A stretch of 64,000 nt of DNA from assembly GCA_028139135.1 (NCBI GenBank), contig JAOINB010000005.1, positions 1 through 64,000 of the forward strand, written 5' to 3'. The notes beneath the pieces were generated by a model. It had not been told where the DNA came from, did no database searches, and worked only from the letters and a program-made list of their open reading frames with translations. Position numbers and translations under genes: made by a program. The DNA is from Betaproteobacteria bacterium (GTDB taxonomy: Bacteria > Pseudomonadota > Gammaproteobacteria > Burkholderiales > Burkholderiaceae_A). Every line of letters starts with the position of its first letter. Position 1 is the first letter of the stretch. Shown piece by piece: positions 47,364-58,880 of the stretch.

Positions 47364-48113
47364 TTAACCCATGTGAAGACCGCCATTTAAAGAAAAGTCA
47401 GCGCCTGTCGCAAAGCCGCCATCATCAGAACACAGCCAGGCAACAATAGAAGCAATCTCTTCTGTATTACCAAGTCGTTTGATTGGTATTGTATTAACAA
47501 TCTTTTCTAATACATCGGGGCGTATTTTTTTTACCATTTCGGTCCCAATATAACCAGGGGATACTGTATTCACTGTTATACCTTTTGTAGCAAGTTCCTG
47601 CGCAAGTGACATAGAAAAACCATGTATTCCAGCTTTAGCTGTCGAGTAATTAGTTTGTCCAAATTGGCCTTTTTGTCCATTTACGGAGGATATATTAATT
47701 ATACGTCCCCATTTTTTCGTGATCATTCCTTCTACAACCTGTTTTGTAACATTGAAAAGACTGTTCAAATTAGTATCTAAAACTGCACGCCACTGGTCAA
47801 GACTCATCTTAGCAAAGGTAGTGTCTCTAGTAATACCAGCATTATTGACTAGAATATCCACATCACCGACAGTATCTCGCACGAGTTCAAACGCAGTTTT
47901 GGTTGATTCCCAATCTGATACATTTCCAACACTGTGGAGAAAATCATACCCCTCACCTCTTTGTGTATTTAACCAACTGGCAAAATCTCTATTTGGACCA
48001 CAACCTGCGATAACGACATAGTCTAGACTGTAAAGCTTCCTGCAAATTGATGTACCTATACCGCCCATCCCTCCTGTAACGTATGCAATTTTTTTTTGTT
48101 TTTTCATAGACAA
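47364..48113 (-). CDS. phbB: Acetoacetyl-CoA reductase
   Basis: VTGGMGGIGTSICRKL, NNAGITRD, NISSVNGQKGQFGQTNYSTAKAG. Confidence 0.94.
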   Translation of the reverse strand: MSMKKQKKIAYVTGGMGGIGTSICRKLYSLDYVVIAGCGPNRDFASWLNTQRGEGYDFLHSVGNVSDWESTKTAFELVRDTVGDVDILVNNAGITRDTTFAKMSLDQWRAVLDTNLNSLFNVTKQVVEGMITKKWGRIINISSVNGQKGQFGQTNYSTAKAGIHGFSMSLAQELATKGITVNTVSPGYIGTEMVKKIRPDVLEKIVNTIPIKRLGNTEEIASIVAWLCSDDGGFATGADFSLNGGLHMG

Positions 48114-48130
48114 TCTTTCACTAACTAATA

Positions 48131-49741
48131 TTAAAACTTTTTTGCAATCTCTCGAACATATCTCCCAGGTGCTTTCTCAATTACTTTATGGTTTGTGTCA
48201 CCGTATTTCTTTTGTCTAGGAATCAATTTTCCGTTGTTTTTACTTAGCCATAGATCCCAATCTATCCACCAACTTCCATTTTTTTCGTTTGTGTTTTTAA
48301 TCCAATCCGCAAAATTTAAGCCGCCAATTGTATCGTAATCATTGCATATCCAATAGCTTCGTTTATTTTTTGAAGCAGGATTTATGCATCCAGCAATATG
48401 CCCGCTTGCTCCTAAAACGAATCTCACTTTCCCACCAAAAAGACTGGCTGAGGTAAAGGCTGACTTGCAGGGAACAATATGGTCCTCCTTTGCTCCCATA
48501 GCATAAACCGGACATGTGACCGCCCCCAAATCAATTTTTTGACCGCATATGGAAAGGTTATTCGGTTTTTTGAGTCGGTCCTTTAGATAAAAGTTTTTTA
48601 AATACCAGCAATAAAATGGCCCTGGAAGGTTCGCGCTATCCCCATTCCAATATAGGAGATCAAAAGGAACAGGTTTCTCTCCCTTGAGATAATTGGAAAC
48701 GTAGTAATTCCAAATAAGGTCATCTGGCCTTAAAAATGAAAAGGTTGATGCAAGTTCCGACCCAGCCATGACACCTTTTTCTCCGATTGAGTTTTCACGC
48801 ATTGATATCGATGATTCATCGATAAAAATTTTTAATATTCCGGGGTCAGAAAATTCAAGAAGACTAGCCATCAACGTTATGGAATTTACTATATCCCTTT
48901 TTTGTTTTGCAAGCACTCCAGCAGCACAAGTCAAAAGAGTTCCTCCAATGCAAAACCCAAGCGTGTTTATTCTCTCTACATTTAAGACTTCACGTACCTT
49001 ATCTATTGCGGTGATAACGCCAGTTTTTACATAATCTTCCCACGTAAATGTACACTCAGAATCGTTTATATTTTTCCAGGACACAAGACAGACCTGGTTT
49101 TTATTGTCTAATGCAAAGTCAACCAAAGAGTTTGACTCGGTCAAATCCAAAATATAGTATTTATTAATACAAGGAGGTACAAAAAGGATGGGGGTTTGTT
49201 TAACTTTGCTATATTTATTTTTATATTGAATAAGTTGGAAAATATCATTTTCAAATATAACTGCCCCTTCGGTTACTGCTAAATTTTTCCCAACTTCAAA
49301 CGCACTTTCGTCAGTATGAGATATTTTTCCTTTGCCGACATCAGATAAAAAGTTTTCTATACCAGATACAATGCTTTTCCCTTTAGTTTGGAAAAACTTT
49401 TTTTGTACCTCAGGGTTAGTCGCTAAAAAATTCGCCGGAGACATTGTGCTCATAAAATTATCGAGGAAAAAATTCATCTTTTGCCGTTGGTCATCTTCTA
49501 AAGACATTTTCTTTGTCATATCAAAAAGTGTTCTAGCGTTCAACAAATAAGTAGCTGCAAAAGACGAGTATAATCCGGCAGTTGCCCAGTCATTTGAAGA
49601 AAAACGACGATCAGTGGCTAGAACCTCTTTGGCTTTTTCAGGTTCTGACCAAATTTGGAAAAACTCAGAAAGATACTTCTCTTGAATTTGGGTTAAGTCG
49701 CTAGGCTCTATAAATTCTTGTAATTTATTTTTTTTTTTCAT
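48131..49741 (-). CDS. phaC: Class I poly(3-hydroxyalkanoate) synthase
   Basis: LGFCIGGTLL lipase-like box, ILFVPPCINKYYILDL, GASGHIAGCINP. Confidence 0.95.
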   Translation of the reverse strand: MKKKNKLQEFIEPSDLTQIQEKYLSEFFQIWSEPEKAKEVLATDRRFSSNDWATAGLYSSFAATYLLNARTLFDMTKKMSLEDDQRQKMNFFLDNFMSTMSPANFLATNPEVQKKFFQTKGKSIVSGIENFLSDVGKGKISHTDESAFEVGKNLAVTEGAVIFENDIFQLIQYKNKYSKVKQTPILFVPPCINKYYILDLTESNSLVDFALDNKNQVCLVSWKNINDSECTFTWEDYVKTGVITAIDKVREVLNVERINTLGFCIGGTLLTCAAGVLAKQKRDIVNSITLMASLLEFSDPGILKIFIDESSISMRENSIGEKGVMAGSELASTFSFLRPDDLIWNYYVSNYLKGEKPVPFDLLYWNGDSANLPGPFYCWYLKNFYLKDRLKKPNNLSICGQKIDLGAVTCPVYAMGAKEDHIVPCKSAFTSASLFGGKVRFVLGASGHIAGCINPASKNKRSYWICNDYDTIGGLNFADWIKNTNEKNGSWWIDWDLWLSKNNGKLIPRQKKYGDTNHKVIEKAPGRYVREIAKKF

Positions 49742-49786
49742 AATCTTCCAATCTGCTAATACTGTACTTCGATATGTGCCCGTTTA

Positions 49787-50584
49787 TCAAGTTTTATTTT
49801 TAAAAATAAGCGAAGCATGTCTTCCAGTTCGACTTTCTCGACGATGAGAGAAAAATAAGTTCCTATTTTTATAGGTACACATATCATTAGATTTAAATAC
49901 ACCAATAATTTTGTACATCTCGAACACTTGTTTTATTTGACATCGTGCTATGTACCTAATGTCCATGAAAGTTTGCTGCTCAAATTTTTTAAATGCAGCC
50001 CTATATTTAGTTTTAGATCTAACAAATTGGTCTTCTAATTCATGACCAACAGCATAAAATTCCTGACTTATGCAAGGGCCTAACCATACATAAATAACAT
50101 TTCCCATGGGGCTTTTAATTTGATTAAGTTTATCGAAAAAATTTTTAAAAAAAACATTTATAACTTTATTTAATAGCCCTTTCCATCCACAATGTATTGA
50201 TCCGATCACGGACCCTTCCTGACTACTGATCAAAATTGGCAAGCAGTCAGCAGTCATAACTACTGAGCATCGACGCATCTTAGAGGTAATACTTGAGTCA
50301 GCAACGGGTAAATCTAGTGTAGTGTTCACGAATTCTTGCTCAATAATTGAGTCAATATCGAATACTTTATTGCTATGGATTTGCCTAAGCCATACAGCTT
50401 TACTTTTTATGTGGCGGATTAACAATTGTCTATTATGTTTTACCGAATTTGAATTGTCTCCAACATTTTCAGCCAAATTAAAATACGAATATGGTTGTTG
50501 TGAAATTCCGCCATTTCGAGTCGTATAAAATGCTTTAACGTTTTCAGGAAAAAAATCTTCTATAGTGATAACTGATGGATACAT
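49787..50584 (-). CDS. pgeF: Multicopper polyphenol oxidase / purine nucleoside phosphorylase YfiH (PgeF)
   Basis: QIHSNKVF, ADCLPILI, GSIHCGWKGLL, FFSHRRE.RTGR. Confidence 0.94.
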   Translation of the reverse strand: MYPSVITIEDFFPENVKAFYTTRNGGISQQPYSYFNLAENVGDNSNSVKHNRQLLIRHIKSKAVWLRQIHSNKVFDIDSIIEQEFVNTTLDLPVADSSITSKMRRCSVVMTADCLPILISSQEGSVIGSIHCGWKGLLNKVINVFFKNFFDKLNQIKSPMGNVIYVWLGPCISQEFYAVGHELEDQFVRSKTKYRAAFKKFEQQTFMDIRYIARCQIKQVFEMYKIIGVFKSNDMCTYKNRNLFFSHRRESRTGRHASLIFKNKT

Positions 50585-51543
50585 ATTCCTGCTTCCCTTA
50601 TCTGTTTTTCTAAATCATGTGGTGGAATTACTTGAAAAGCCAGATGGTTTTTCTTGATTGGATCGATGAAGGCTAGTGAAAAGGCATGTAATGCTTGTCT
50701 TTGCATAACATTTTCCCTGAGATGTCGAGGAGAACCTCGTTTATATAAAACATCTCCTACAATTGGGTTACCAACACCCTCCATGTGAACTCTAATCTGG
50801 TGAGTTCGACCGGTATTGAGAATGCATTTTACAAGGGTAACTCTTCGGTTTTGCAAGTAACCCGTTTTAATTGGGATTACAGTTGTATGAGCAAATTTTC
50901 CTTTGTCAGTTTTTGAGATCATGAAACGCAACCGGTTCGCCTTATCCCTCTCTATTTTTCTCTGTATTTCAATCTTTGCTGGAATATTACCCCAGACTAA
51001 TGCAAGATAATTTCTTCGAATAATTTTTTTTAAAATTTGTTTAGAGAGAGAATCAAACGCAAGCCTATTTTTTGCTACAACAACAAGACCAGTAGTATCC
51101 TTGTCTAGTCTGTGCACTATACCGGCGCGCGGTAGTTTTCTAGATTCAGGGTACTTGAAAAGCAGACCGTTTAAAATTGTATTCTCATAGTTACCGTTGC
51201 CCGGGTGCATTACTAAATTCGCCCTTTTGTTTATAACTAAAAGATTATCATCCTCATAAATTTGATCAAAAGTTATTTCCTGGGGTTTTAAACTAACAAG
51301 CTCGGGTTCTGGTAAATGAATCTGTATAATTTCCCCGATTTTTGTGATGTGGCTTGGTTCAGTAGATTTTCCATTTAAAAGAATAAATTCGGAATCGATT
51401 AATTTTTTCAATCTTGATCGTGAGACGTCTTTGATAACATCTGAAAGTAGCTGGTCTATCCTTTTATTAGAATATATTTTAGTAACAACTATCTCAAAAT
51501 AATCACTATCTGTGTATTCAATATCTAAATTTTCCATTACCAT
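50560..51543 (-). CDS. rluD: 23S rRNA pseudouridine synthase RluD
   Basis: S4-like N-terminus; AGIVHRLDKDTTGLVVVAKN, TGRTHQIRVHM. Confidence 0.95.
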   Translation of the reverse strand: MVMENLDIEYTDSDYFEIVVTKIYSNKRIDQLLSDVIKDVSRSRLKKLIDSEFILLNGKSTEPSHITKIGEIIQIHLPEPELVSLKPQEITFDQIYEDDNLLVINKRANLVMHPGNGNYENTILNGLLFKYPESRKLPRAGIVHRLDKDTTGLVVVAKNRLAFDSLSKQILKKIIRRNYLALVWGNIPAKIEIQRKIERDKANRLRFMISKTDKGKFAHTTVIPIKTGYLQNRRVTLVKCILNTGRTHQIRVHMEGVGNPIVGDVLYKRGSPRHLRENVMQRQALHAFSLAFIDPIKKNHLAFQVIPPHDLEKQIREAGICIHQLSL

Positions 51544-52444
51544 AAGAACTTTATTGAGGTTACAACCTATTATGCAGAGCTACACACATATAATATTAAC
51601 TTCATTTTTATTGATTGGGTGTGCATCTAAAGGCCTGGACAAGACGGATGGATGGAGCGCACAAAAACTGTATGAAGAGGCTCGATCCGAATTAAACGTT
51701 GGCAATTATGAAACAGCTGTTTCCGTTTACCAAAAATTATCGTCTAGGTTCCCATTTGGAAAATATGCCCAACAAGGCGCACTCGATATTGCGTATGCTC
51801 ACTGGAAAAATGGAGACTCGGGCATTGCTCTCGCAAGTTTGGATCGCTACAATAAGCTTTATCCGAGCCAAGATGGGTCAGACTATGCACTTTATTTGCG
51901 TGGCTTGATAAATTTCAATGAAAATCAAACTCTTTTTAGCTCTATAACCGGAGAGGATATGGCAGAAAGAGACGCAGAAGCCGGAAGAATAGCGTTTGCA
52001 TCTTTTAAGCGATTAGTTAAAAACTTTCCAGATACTCCATACAGAGCAGACGCGATTAAACGTATGAGATTTTTACGTAACGTGTTGGCTGAAAACGAAG
52101 CGCACGTTGCTCGTTATTATATGCGTCGTAAAGCCTATATAGCATCCTTAAATAGATCTAAAGTAATTCTTAGTCAGTATCATGGGACGCCAGCAACAGA
52201 AGAGGCGCTCGCGCTAATGTTTAACATCTATGATATTCTCGGATTGCAAGATTTATCAAATGATTCGCTAAGAGTGTTAGAGCTTAACTATCCTCTAAGT
52301 CCATATTTAGAATATGAATATGATCCCCGAGAACGGGGTGGTTTGCCAAAAAGTATCAGACGAAAAACCAATACGACCTGGAACGAGTTCAACTTGATTA
52401 AAAGTTTAAAAAATATCGTACCTGAAGGTCTTATCGAGGACTAG
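51512..52444 (+). CDS. bamD: Outer membrane assembly lipoprotein BamD (likely start 51572)
   Basis: Lipobox LLIGCAS; YEEARSELNVGNYETAVSVYQKLSSRFPFGKYAQQ. Confidence 0.93.
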   Translation: MYSISKFSITIRTLLRLQPIMQSYTHIILTSFLLIGCASKGLDKTDGWSAQKLYEEARSELNVGNYETAVSVYQKLSSRFPFGKYAQQGALDIAYAHWKNGDSGIALASLDRYNKLYPSQDGSDYALYLRGLINFNENQTLFSSITGEDMAERDAEAGRIAFASFKRLVKNFPDTPYRADAIKRMRFLRNVLAENEAHVARYYMRRKAYIASLNRSKVILSQYHGTPATEEALALMFNIYDILGLQDLSNDSLRVLELNYPLSPYLEYEYDPRERGGLPKSIRRKTNTTWNEFNLIKSLKNIVPEGLIED

Positions 52445-52769
52445 TTTGTTCCCGTTTTTCCTTCCTCCTCAGCCTTTTTTTCTCTCGTATATCAGCACGA
52501 AATTGACGCCTCTCAAGAAGGATATTCTGATGCCTCAATTCGAATTCACGCATTCCAGTCTCATAGTAGATATCAAGATTTTCCAGGCATTTTCCTGAAA
52601 AAAATTTAGATAAGCACTCAGTCTCCCTTAAAGAAATTTCATTTAAAAATTCCCCTCGTTCATTTTTTAGCTCATTAAGTCTTTTCAGAAATTGTTCTTC
52701 AGCTGGATTCGCGAGGACGGCATAATTAATGCACATGAATGTCGAAATGAACGAAATAATTAGTTTCAT
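52431..52769 (-). CDS. Hypothetical secreted charged protein
   Basis: 112-aa ORF with signal-like N-terminus; overlaps zapE start. Confidence 0.6.
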   Translation of the reverse strand: MKLIISFISTFMCINYAVLANPAEEQFLKRLNELKNERGEFLNEISLRETECLSKFFSGKCLENLDIYYETGMREFELRHQNILLERRQFRADIREKKRLRRKEKREQTSPR

Positions 52770-53872
52770 ATTCGGAACGCAGTAATTTCATGAAGCCTGC
52801 TTTTTGTTCTATCGAAATCGATAGCTTTAATAGTTTTTGAGAATAATAGGTCTAAATTGACATCAGCAGTAAGAATCAAGTTAATTTTTCGATCATAAAT
52901 AATATCTATGAACCATGTAAAACGCGTAGCAGCAGATAAATTTTCTTTTGTTAACATTGGGATTTTTTCAATGATAAACACCTTAAAGAGCTCACTCAAG
53001 TCCAAATATTCCTCCTTAGATCGGAAAGAAGAGCATAGTGCATCAAATTTGAACCAACAAACATTTTCCGCCATGGCAACTATGCTTATTCGTCTGTTAT
53101 TAAGAGTAATAAAATCGGCGGATTGTACAGGCCCGTTTGTAATAGCATTAAACTGTGCCTGAAGCATTTGTTGACATTCATCATTGTGGGGATGATGATA
53201 TTTTTTTTGTAATAAGTTTTTTCTTTGAAACAATGGGTTAGCTGATTCAATAAATCGTGCTCTCCTGTGATCCGGCCCGTCAGGGATTCGTATTATTTCT
53301 AATATTGTTTTTAGTAACAAAATCGCAGGAACAAAGGTTTCTCTTTGGAGACCATCCTTGTATAAGTCATCTGGATGAAAATTTGATGTAATGACAAATG
53401 ACACATTGAATTCGTTTAGATGTCTGAAGAGTGACTCAAATATCATAGCGTGAGCAATATCTTGTACATGAAACTCATCGAAGCAAATTATGTCATACCT
53501 TTTCGCTAGTTTTTTTGATATCTTCATTAGAGGCTCTTTGTAACCTTTTAAAAGAATAAGCTCCTCCTGAATATTCTGCATAAATTCATGTAAGTGAATT
53601 CTTATTTTTTTCTTTATTGGAAGGGATGTATAAAAGAGATCCATTAGAAATGTTTTTCCTCTACCAACCCCTCCATAAATATACAAACCTTTAGGAACCA
53701 TAGGATTACGTAGCAAAATCTTATTTTTTTTCTCTGAAAATATTTCCCATTCAATGATAAGCTGATAAAGGAAACCTAAAACGTTCTTTTGACCCTTGTC
53801 ACTAGAGTAATTATTTTTTTTCCTTTCCTTCTCATAGAGCTCTAGGATGTTCACATTAGAGTAGCGACTCAA
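52766..53872 (-). CDS. zapE: AFG1-like cell division ATPase
   Basis: GLYIYGGVGRGKTFLMDLFY, ICFDEFHVQDIAHAMI. Confidence 0.95.
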   Translation of the reverse strand: MSRYSNVNILELYEKERKKNNYSSDKGQKNVLGFLYQLIIEWEIFSEKKNKILLRNPMVPKGLYIYGGVGRGKTFLMDLFYTSLPIKKKIRIHLHEFMQNIQEELILLKGYKEPLMKISKKLAKRYDIICFDEFHVQDIAHAMIFESLFRHLNEFNVSFVITSNFHPDDLYKDGLQRETFVPAILLLKTILEIIRIPDGPDHRRARFIESANPLFQRKNLLQKKYHHPHNDECQQMLQAQFNAITNGPVQSADFITLNNRRISIVAMAENVCWFKFDALCSSFRSKEEYLDLSELFKVFIIEKIPMLTKENLSAATRFTWFIDIIYDRKINLILTADVNLDLLFSKTIKAIDFDRTKSRLHEITAFRI

Positions 53873-53880
53873 TTGTAGAA

Positions 53881-55191
53881 CTAACGAGTTTTTAAAGACG
53901 GAACATCACGTTTTACTGAACCGATAAACGATTGTCTAGGGCGACCAATCTTGTATTCTGAATCAGTTATCATTTCTTTCCACTGTGATATCCAGCCGAT
54001 GGTTCGTGCTAACGCAAAAATACATGTAAACATTTCTTTAGGCACACCAAGGGCTCGCAAAGTGATTCCAGAGTAAAAATCAACATTTGGATAAAGCTTT
54101 CTTTCAACAAAATAAGAATCCTCAAGAGCAATTTTTTCTAGCTTAAGAGCTAACTTAAACAGAGGATCGTTCTCTAATCCCAATTCTGCCAACACCTGTC
54201 GACACGTCTCCTGCATTATTTTTGCCCTCGGATCAAAATTCTTATACACCCTATGACCAAAACCCATTAATCTTACGCCCGAGTCCTTATCTTTAACCTT
54301 CTCCATAAATTCGCCAACTTTTTTTACACCGCCATCCTCATGTATTTTTTCTAACATTTCTAAACAAGCCTGGTTAGCTCCACCATGTGCAGGACCCCAT
54401 AGACATGCTATTCCGCTTGCCACTGCAGCATATGGACTGGTCCCAGAGGAACCACAAAGCCGAACGGTGGAGGTGGACGCGTTTTGCTCATGGTCTGCAT
54501 GTAAGATGAAAATTCTATCCAAAGCTCTGGTGAGTATCTTTTTTTCTTGGAAGTCACTCAAGGGAGTGCCGAACATCATTCGCAAAAAGTTTCCTGTATA
54601 GGACAAGTCTGACCTTGGAAACATGAACGGCCTTCCCTTAGAATAAGTATGTATCATCGCAATCAAGGTAGGCATTTTTGCTATTAACCTAAGCAAACTT
54701 AACTCGTGTTGCTCCTCTGAATTTACATCTAGGCTATCCGGATAAAATGCAGCCATTCCCCCAATTAACCCGGTTAAAACAGCCATCGGATGTGCGTTCC
54801 TAGGGTAGCCATTCATAAATTGCGCCATAGACTCATGAACCATTGAATATGATTTTACTAATTTTTCGAACTGCTCCTTTTGCAAGGCATTGGGCAAGTC
54901 GCCGTTTTGTAATAAAAAGCATACCTCTAAAAAGTCGCATTTGAGAGCCAGCTGTTCAATTGGATATCCACGATAAAGAAGAATCCCCTTATCACCATCA
55001 ATATAGGTAATATTTGATTGACAAGAGGCTGTTGATAAAAAGCCAGGGTCATAGGTAAACTTGCCAGTGGCTTTATATAAACTGCGAATGTCAATGACAT
55101 CAGGACCATCTGTTCCGGCCAAAATAGGCAGTTCAACGGGGTCGCTTCCGTCAGAGAAAGATATAGTAGCTTTATTATCACTTACCACCAT
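53881..55191 (-). CDS. gltA: Citrate synthase
   Basis: [51 protein letters not shown]. Confidence 0.98.
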   Translation of the reverse strand: MVVSDNKATISFSDGSDPVELPILAGTDGPDVIDIRSLYKATGKFTYDPGFLSTASCQSNITYIDGDKGILLYRGYPIEQLALKCDFLEVCFLLQNGDLPNALQKEQFEKLVKSYSMVHESMAQFMNGYPRNAHPMAVLTGLIGGMAAFYPDSLDVNSEEQHELSLLRLIAKMPTLIAMIHTYSKGRPFMFPRSDLSYTGNFLRMMFGTPLSDFQEKKILTRALDRIFILHADHEQNASTSTVRLCGSSGTSPYAAVASGIACLWGPAHGGANQACLEMLEKIHEDGGVKKVGEFMEKVKDKDSGVRLMGFGHRVYKNFDPRAKIMQETCRQVLAELGLENDPLFKLALKLEKIALEDSYFVERKLYPNVDFYSGITLRALGVPKEMFTCIFALARTIGWISQWKEMITDSEYKIGRPRQSFIGSVKRDVPSLKTR

Positions 55192-55217
55192 ATGCCTCCT
55201 TTTCTATAGATTGCTGG

Positions 55218-55463
55218 TCAGCAAGATCTTAGTTTAGATAATATAGAAAGTGTTTCCGGAGAAAGAACATTTTCATTTAGTTTCTCTAAATTCAAAATGA
55301 TATCAAGCAACTCATTGTCGGTTTTGTCGAGGAGTTTTTCCAATGCTAACCACTCTCTTTTACTTAAATCTTTTTGATACTTTGAGAAAAACCGTGTGAG
55401 AATTATATCATTTTCAAGAAGGCCGCGGCGAGCTCTCCATATTATTTTTTTTTTTTCAAACAC
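55218..55463 (-). CDS. sdhE: Succinate dehydrogenase assembly factor SdhE
   Basis: RARRGLLENDIILTRFF motif between sdhB and gltA. Confidence 0.9.
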   Translation of the reverse strand: MFEKKKIIWRARRGLLENDIILTRFFSKYQKDLSKREWLALEKLLDKTDNELLDIILNLEKLNENVLSPETLSILSKLRSC

Positions 55464-56172
55464 TTCGTTTGACCATTATTTCTTTTATTTTCCCTATCGC
55501 CTTTGTCGGATTCAAACCCTTCGGACAGACATCTACGCAGTTCATTATTGTATGACATCTAAACAAACGGTACGGATCTTCTAAGTTATCCAATCTTTCA
55601 GCAGTATTTTCATCTCTGCTATCGGCGATAAATCTGTATGCTTGTAATAATCCTGCTGGACCAACAAATTTGTCAGGGTTCCACCAAAATGAAGGACAGC
55701 TAGTTGAGCAACAAGCACACAAGATACACTCGTAAAGACCATCCAGTTCTTCCCGCTGTTGTGGGCTTTGCTTACGTTCTTTCTCTGGGGGAATAGTAGA
55801 ATTTTGTAGATAAGGTTTGATAGATTCGTATTGCTTAAAAAATTGCGTCATATCAACTATCAAGTCTCTTATGACAGGGAGGCCGGGCAATGGTTTTAAA
55901 ACGATCGGTTCTCGCAAATCATTCAAGTTTGTAATACAGGCTAACCCATTTTTGCCATTTATATTCATTGCATCTGAGCCACAAACACCCTCCCGGCATG
56001 ATTTTCTAATAGCTATCGAATCGTCGACTGTTCCTTTAATCTTTAACAAAGCATCAAGTAACATACGATCAGTATTCTCAAGCACGACCGTTAAATCTTG
56101 CATATAAGGTTTTTTATCCTTGTCGGGGTCGTATCTAAAAATCTTAAATTTAGTTTCTCTATCTTCTGACAT
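55456..56172 (-). CDS. sdhB: Succinate dehydrogenase iron-sulfur subunit
   Basis: SCREGVCGSDAMNINGKNGLACI, ECILCACCSTSCPSFWWN. Confidence 0.98.
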   Translation of the reverse strand: MSEDRETKFKIFRYDPDKDKKPYMQDLTVVLENTDRMLLDALLKIKGTVDDSIAIRKSCREGVCGSDAMNINGKNGLACITNLNDLREPIVLKPLPGLPVIRDLIVDMTQFFKQYESIKPYLQNSTIPPEKERKQSPQQREELDGLYECILCACCSTSCPSFWWNPDKFVGPAGLLQAYRFIADSRDENTAERLDNLEDPYRLFRCHTIMNCVDVCPKGLNPTKAIGKIKEIMVKRSV

Positions 56173-56183
56173 ATGACCTTCCC

Positions 56184-57986
56184 TTAAAACGTTCTCTTTT
56201 TTGGTGCGAAAGACTCAACTGAGGAAGGTTTCAAAATAACAGGCTTGTAGTCAAGTCTATTGTCTTCTGAGAACCACAAGGTGTGTTTCATCCAACTTTT
56301 GTCATCCCTCTCAGCAAAATTGTCGTGTGAATGTGCTCCCCTGCTTTCTTTTCTAGCGTCAGCTGAAATAATGGTAGCTTTAGCTACTTCTATCATATTA
56401 AAAATTTCTATTGCCTCGATTCTAGCCGTGTTGAACACAGATGATTTGTCTTTTATGAAAAGCTTATCCATCGAACTATTAATATCCAATATTTTTTCTA
56501 CGCCTTTTTTTAATAACTCTTCATTGCGAAAAACTCCACAATATTTCTGTGTTGTTTCTCTTATAAGATCACCAGTCTCCATAACGTCCTCTCCGGATTT
56601 ATTACTATCCAACCGCTTAATGCGCTCGATAGTCTTGTCTGCACCATCTGATGGCACTCTCCTGTGACCCTCCGCAGAAATATTTTTGTTAACTAAATAC
56701 CTACCAGTCGCTCGACCAAAAACGATAAGATCCAACAATGAATTTGTTCCTAGTCGATTAGCTCCGTGCACCGATACACAGGCGCATTCACCAATGGCAT
56801 AAAGCCCTTCAACAACTGAGTGGCTTCCCTGCATTCCGTCTTGTGAATCTGGTATTATCACCTGACCATTAATGTCGGTCGGGATTCCACCCATTTGGTA
56901 ATGAATAGTTGGAACTACTGGTATTGGATCTTTAATTGGATCAACATTCGCGAACTTTATAGCAATTTCCCGTATGGACGGTAGTTTTTTTAATATCTTC
57001 TCTTCACCTAAGTGATCTAACTTTAGCAAAACGTGATCTTTGTTTTCTCCACATCCTCTCCCCTCGTTAATCTCCTGACCCATAGAACGAGAAACAAAAT
57101 CTCTCGGAGCTAAATCTTTCAGAGTAGGCGCGTACCGTTCCATAAATCTTTCGCCGTCACTATTTAATAAGACCCCACCTTCTCCTCTAACGCCTTCTGT
57201 AATCAAAACACCGGCTCCAGCAACTCCAGTTGGATGAAACTGCCAGAATTCCATATCCTGTAACGGTATGTCCGCTCTTGCCGCCATCCCTGCTCCATCA
57301 CCAGTATTTATAAAGGCGTTGGTGGACGCAGCCCAAATTCTACCCGCACCTCCAGTGGCTAAAACCGTCGCTTTACTCTCAAAAAACATCAAATCTCCTG
57401 TTTCCATCTCCAGTGCTACGACGCCAACACAGTCCCCGTCATCATTCCTTACCAGGTCGAGCGCCATCCACTCTATGAAGAACTGAGTCTTTGCTTCGAG
57501 ATTTTTTTGGTACAACGTATGCAAAAGTGCGTGGCCAGTTCTATCAGCAGCAGCGCAAGCTCTCTGAACTGGCTTTTCTCCGAGATTTGCAGTGTGCCCC
57601 CCAAACGGCCTTTGATAAATAGTCCCATCTTCATTCCTGTCAAACGGCATTCCAAGGTGCTCTAATTCATAAACAGCGCTGGTGGCCTCTCTACACATGA
57701 ATTCGATAGCGTCTTGATCACCCAAATAATCGGAACCCTTAACCGTATCAAACATGTGCCAATACCAGTTATCCTCGCTCATATTTCCCAGAGATGCTCC
57801 AATTCCTCCCTGAGCCGCAACTGTATGAGACCGAGTCGGAAAAACTTTAGACAATACAGCGACGTTAACCCCCGATTGCGCAAGTTGGAGGGAACACCTC
57901 ATTCCTGCTCCCCCCGCACCCACGATAACTGAATCGAATCTCCTCCTCGGAAGACCTGAGATTTTGTGAGATAAAATTTCGGCCAT
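56184..57986 (-). CDS. sdhA: Succinate dehydrogenase flavoprotein subunit
   Basis: [57 protein letters not shown]. Confidence 0.98.
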   Translation of the reverse strand: MAEILSHKISGLPRRRFDSVIVGAGGAGMRCSLQLAQSGVNVAVLSKVFPTRSHTVAAQGGIGASLGNMSEDNWYWHMFDTVKGSDYLGDQDAIEFMCREATSAVYELEHLGMPFDRNEDGTIYQRPFGGHTANLGEKPVQRACAAADRTGHALLHTLYQKNLEAKTQFFIEWMALDLVRNDDGDCVGVVALEMETGDLMFFESKATVLATGGAGRIWAASTNAFINTGDGAGMAARADIPLQDMEFWQFHPTGVAGAGVLITEGVRGEGGVLLNSDGERFMERYAPTLKDLAPRDFVSRSMGQEINEGRGCGENKDHVLLKLDHLGEEKILKKLPSIREIAIKFANVDPIKDPIPVVPTIHYQMGGIPTDINGQVIIPDSQDGMQGSHSVVEGLYAIGECACVSVHGANRLGTNSLLDLIVFGRATGRYLVNKNISAEGHRRVPSDGADKTIERIKRLDSNKSGEDVMETGDLIRETTQKYCGVFRNEELLKKGVEKILDINSSMDKLFIKDKSSVFNTARIEAIEIFNMIEVAKATIISADARKESRGAHSHDNFAERDDKSWMKHTLWFSEDNRLDYKPVILKPSSVESFAPKKRTF

Positions 57987-57988
57987 AG

Positions 57989-58366
57989 TTAAACTTTCCA
58001 GATAATTTCAAAAACCCAAATACCACAAATCAATAACCAAACAATGGTAAAAATCTGCAGTCCTAAACGGATACTGACCGGTTTTATATAATCCATCCAA
58101 ATATCCCTTACTCCAACCCATGCATGGTAGCAAATCGCCACTGTTGCTAACAGTGTTGCGATCTTAACCCAAAAAACTTGAAATATCATGGACCATCTTA
58201 AGAAACCGTTGTTCCCCGACAAAAAGAAGGTTATCAACAAAATTATGGAGTAGCTAGCTAAAATAACAGCTGTTATCCTCTGCGCTAACCAGTCTTTTAG
58301 TCCATAGTGAGCGCCGACAACTGTGCGCTTTGTACCGAATTCGGTATTTCTGGCATCATAACCCAT
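57989..58366 (-). CDS. sdhD: Succinate dehydrogenase membrane anchor
   Basis: [33 protein letters not shown]. Confidence 0.93.
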   Translation of the reverse strand: MGYDARNTEFGTKRTVVGAHYGLKDWLAQRITAVILASYSIILLITFFLSGNNGFLRWSMIFQVFWVKIATLLATVAICYHAWVGVRDIWMDYIKPVSIRLGLQIFTIVWLLICGIWVFEIIWKV

Positions 58367-58380
58367 TTTTTCTCTAACCT

Positions 58381-58779
58381 TTAAAAATACAGCGCTCTAA
58401 ACGATAAGATTGCTAAAAATATTGTAAGCAAAATAGCGGATACATTTACCACTAGTCCCCATTTAGACGAGCTCTCCTTTGATAACCCAAAATGCAGGTC
58501 ACAAACTAGATGCCTCAAACCTGCAAAGAAATGGTGTGAAAAAGCCCAGAGTATACCAACATAAATAAGAAAGAAAATGGGATGTGTCAATAGTGCTAGA
58601 ACTTCTCTGTAGCCTTGTTCTGAAGATAAACTTAGATCAAAAAAGTAAACAACAAAAGGGAAAATTAAAAACAATGAAGCACCGCTAACCCTATGCAGAA
58701 TAGACATAATTCCAGCCGCTGGAAGGCGGTAACTGAGTATTTGATCTATTCGTATATTTCGAAATTTTTTTCTACCCAT
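58381..58779 (-). CDS. sdhC: Succinate dehydrogenase cytochrome b556 subunit
   Basis: RLPAAGIMSILHRVSGASLF; HHFFAGLRHLVCDLHFG. Confidence 0.95.
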   Translation of the reverse strand: MGRKKFRNIRIDQILSYRLPAAGIMSILHRVSGASLFLIFPFVVYFFDLSLSSEQGYREVLALLTHPIFFLIYVGILWAFSHHFFAGLRHLVCDLHFGLSKESSSKWGLVVNVSAILLTIFLAILSFRALYF

Positions 58780-58880
58780 AAAAGCGAAAATTGTTTACCA
58801 TTTTGTTTGAATAACTTTGTATTGTTCCATTACTTTCTCTGCAAGTAAACCTTAAAAACCTAGTATTTTGGAGTGAGATT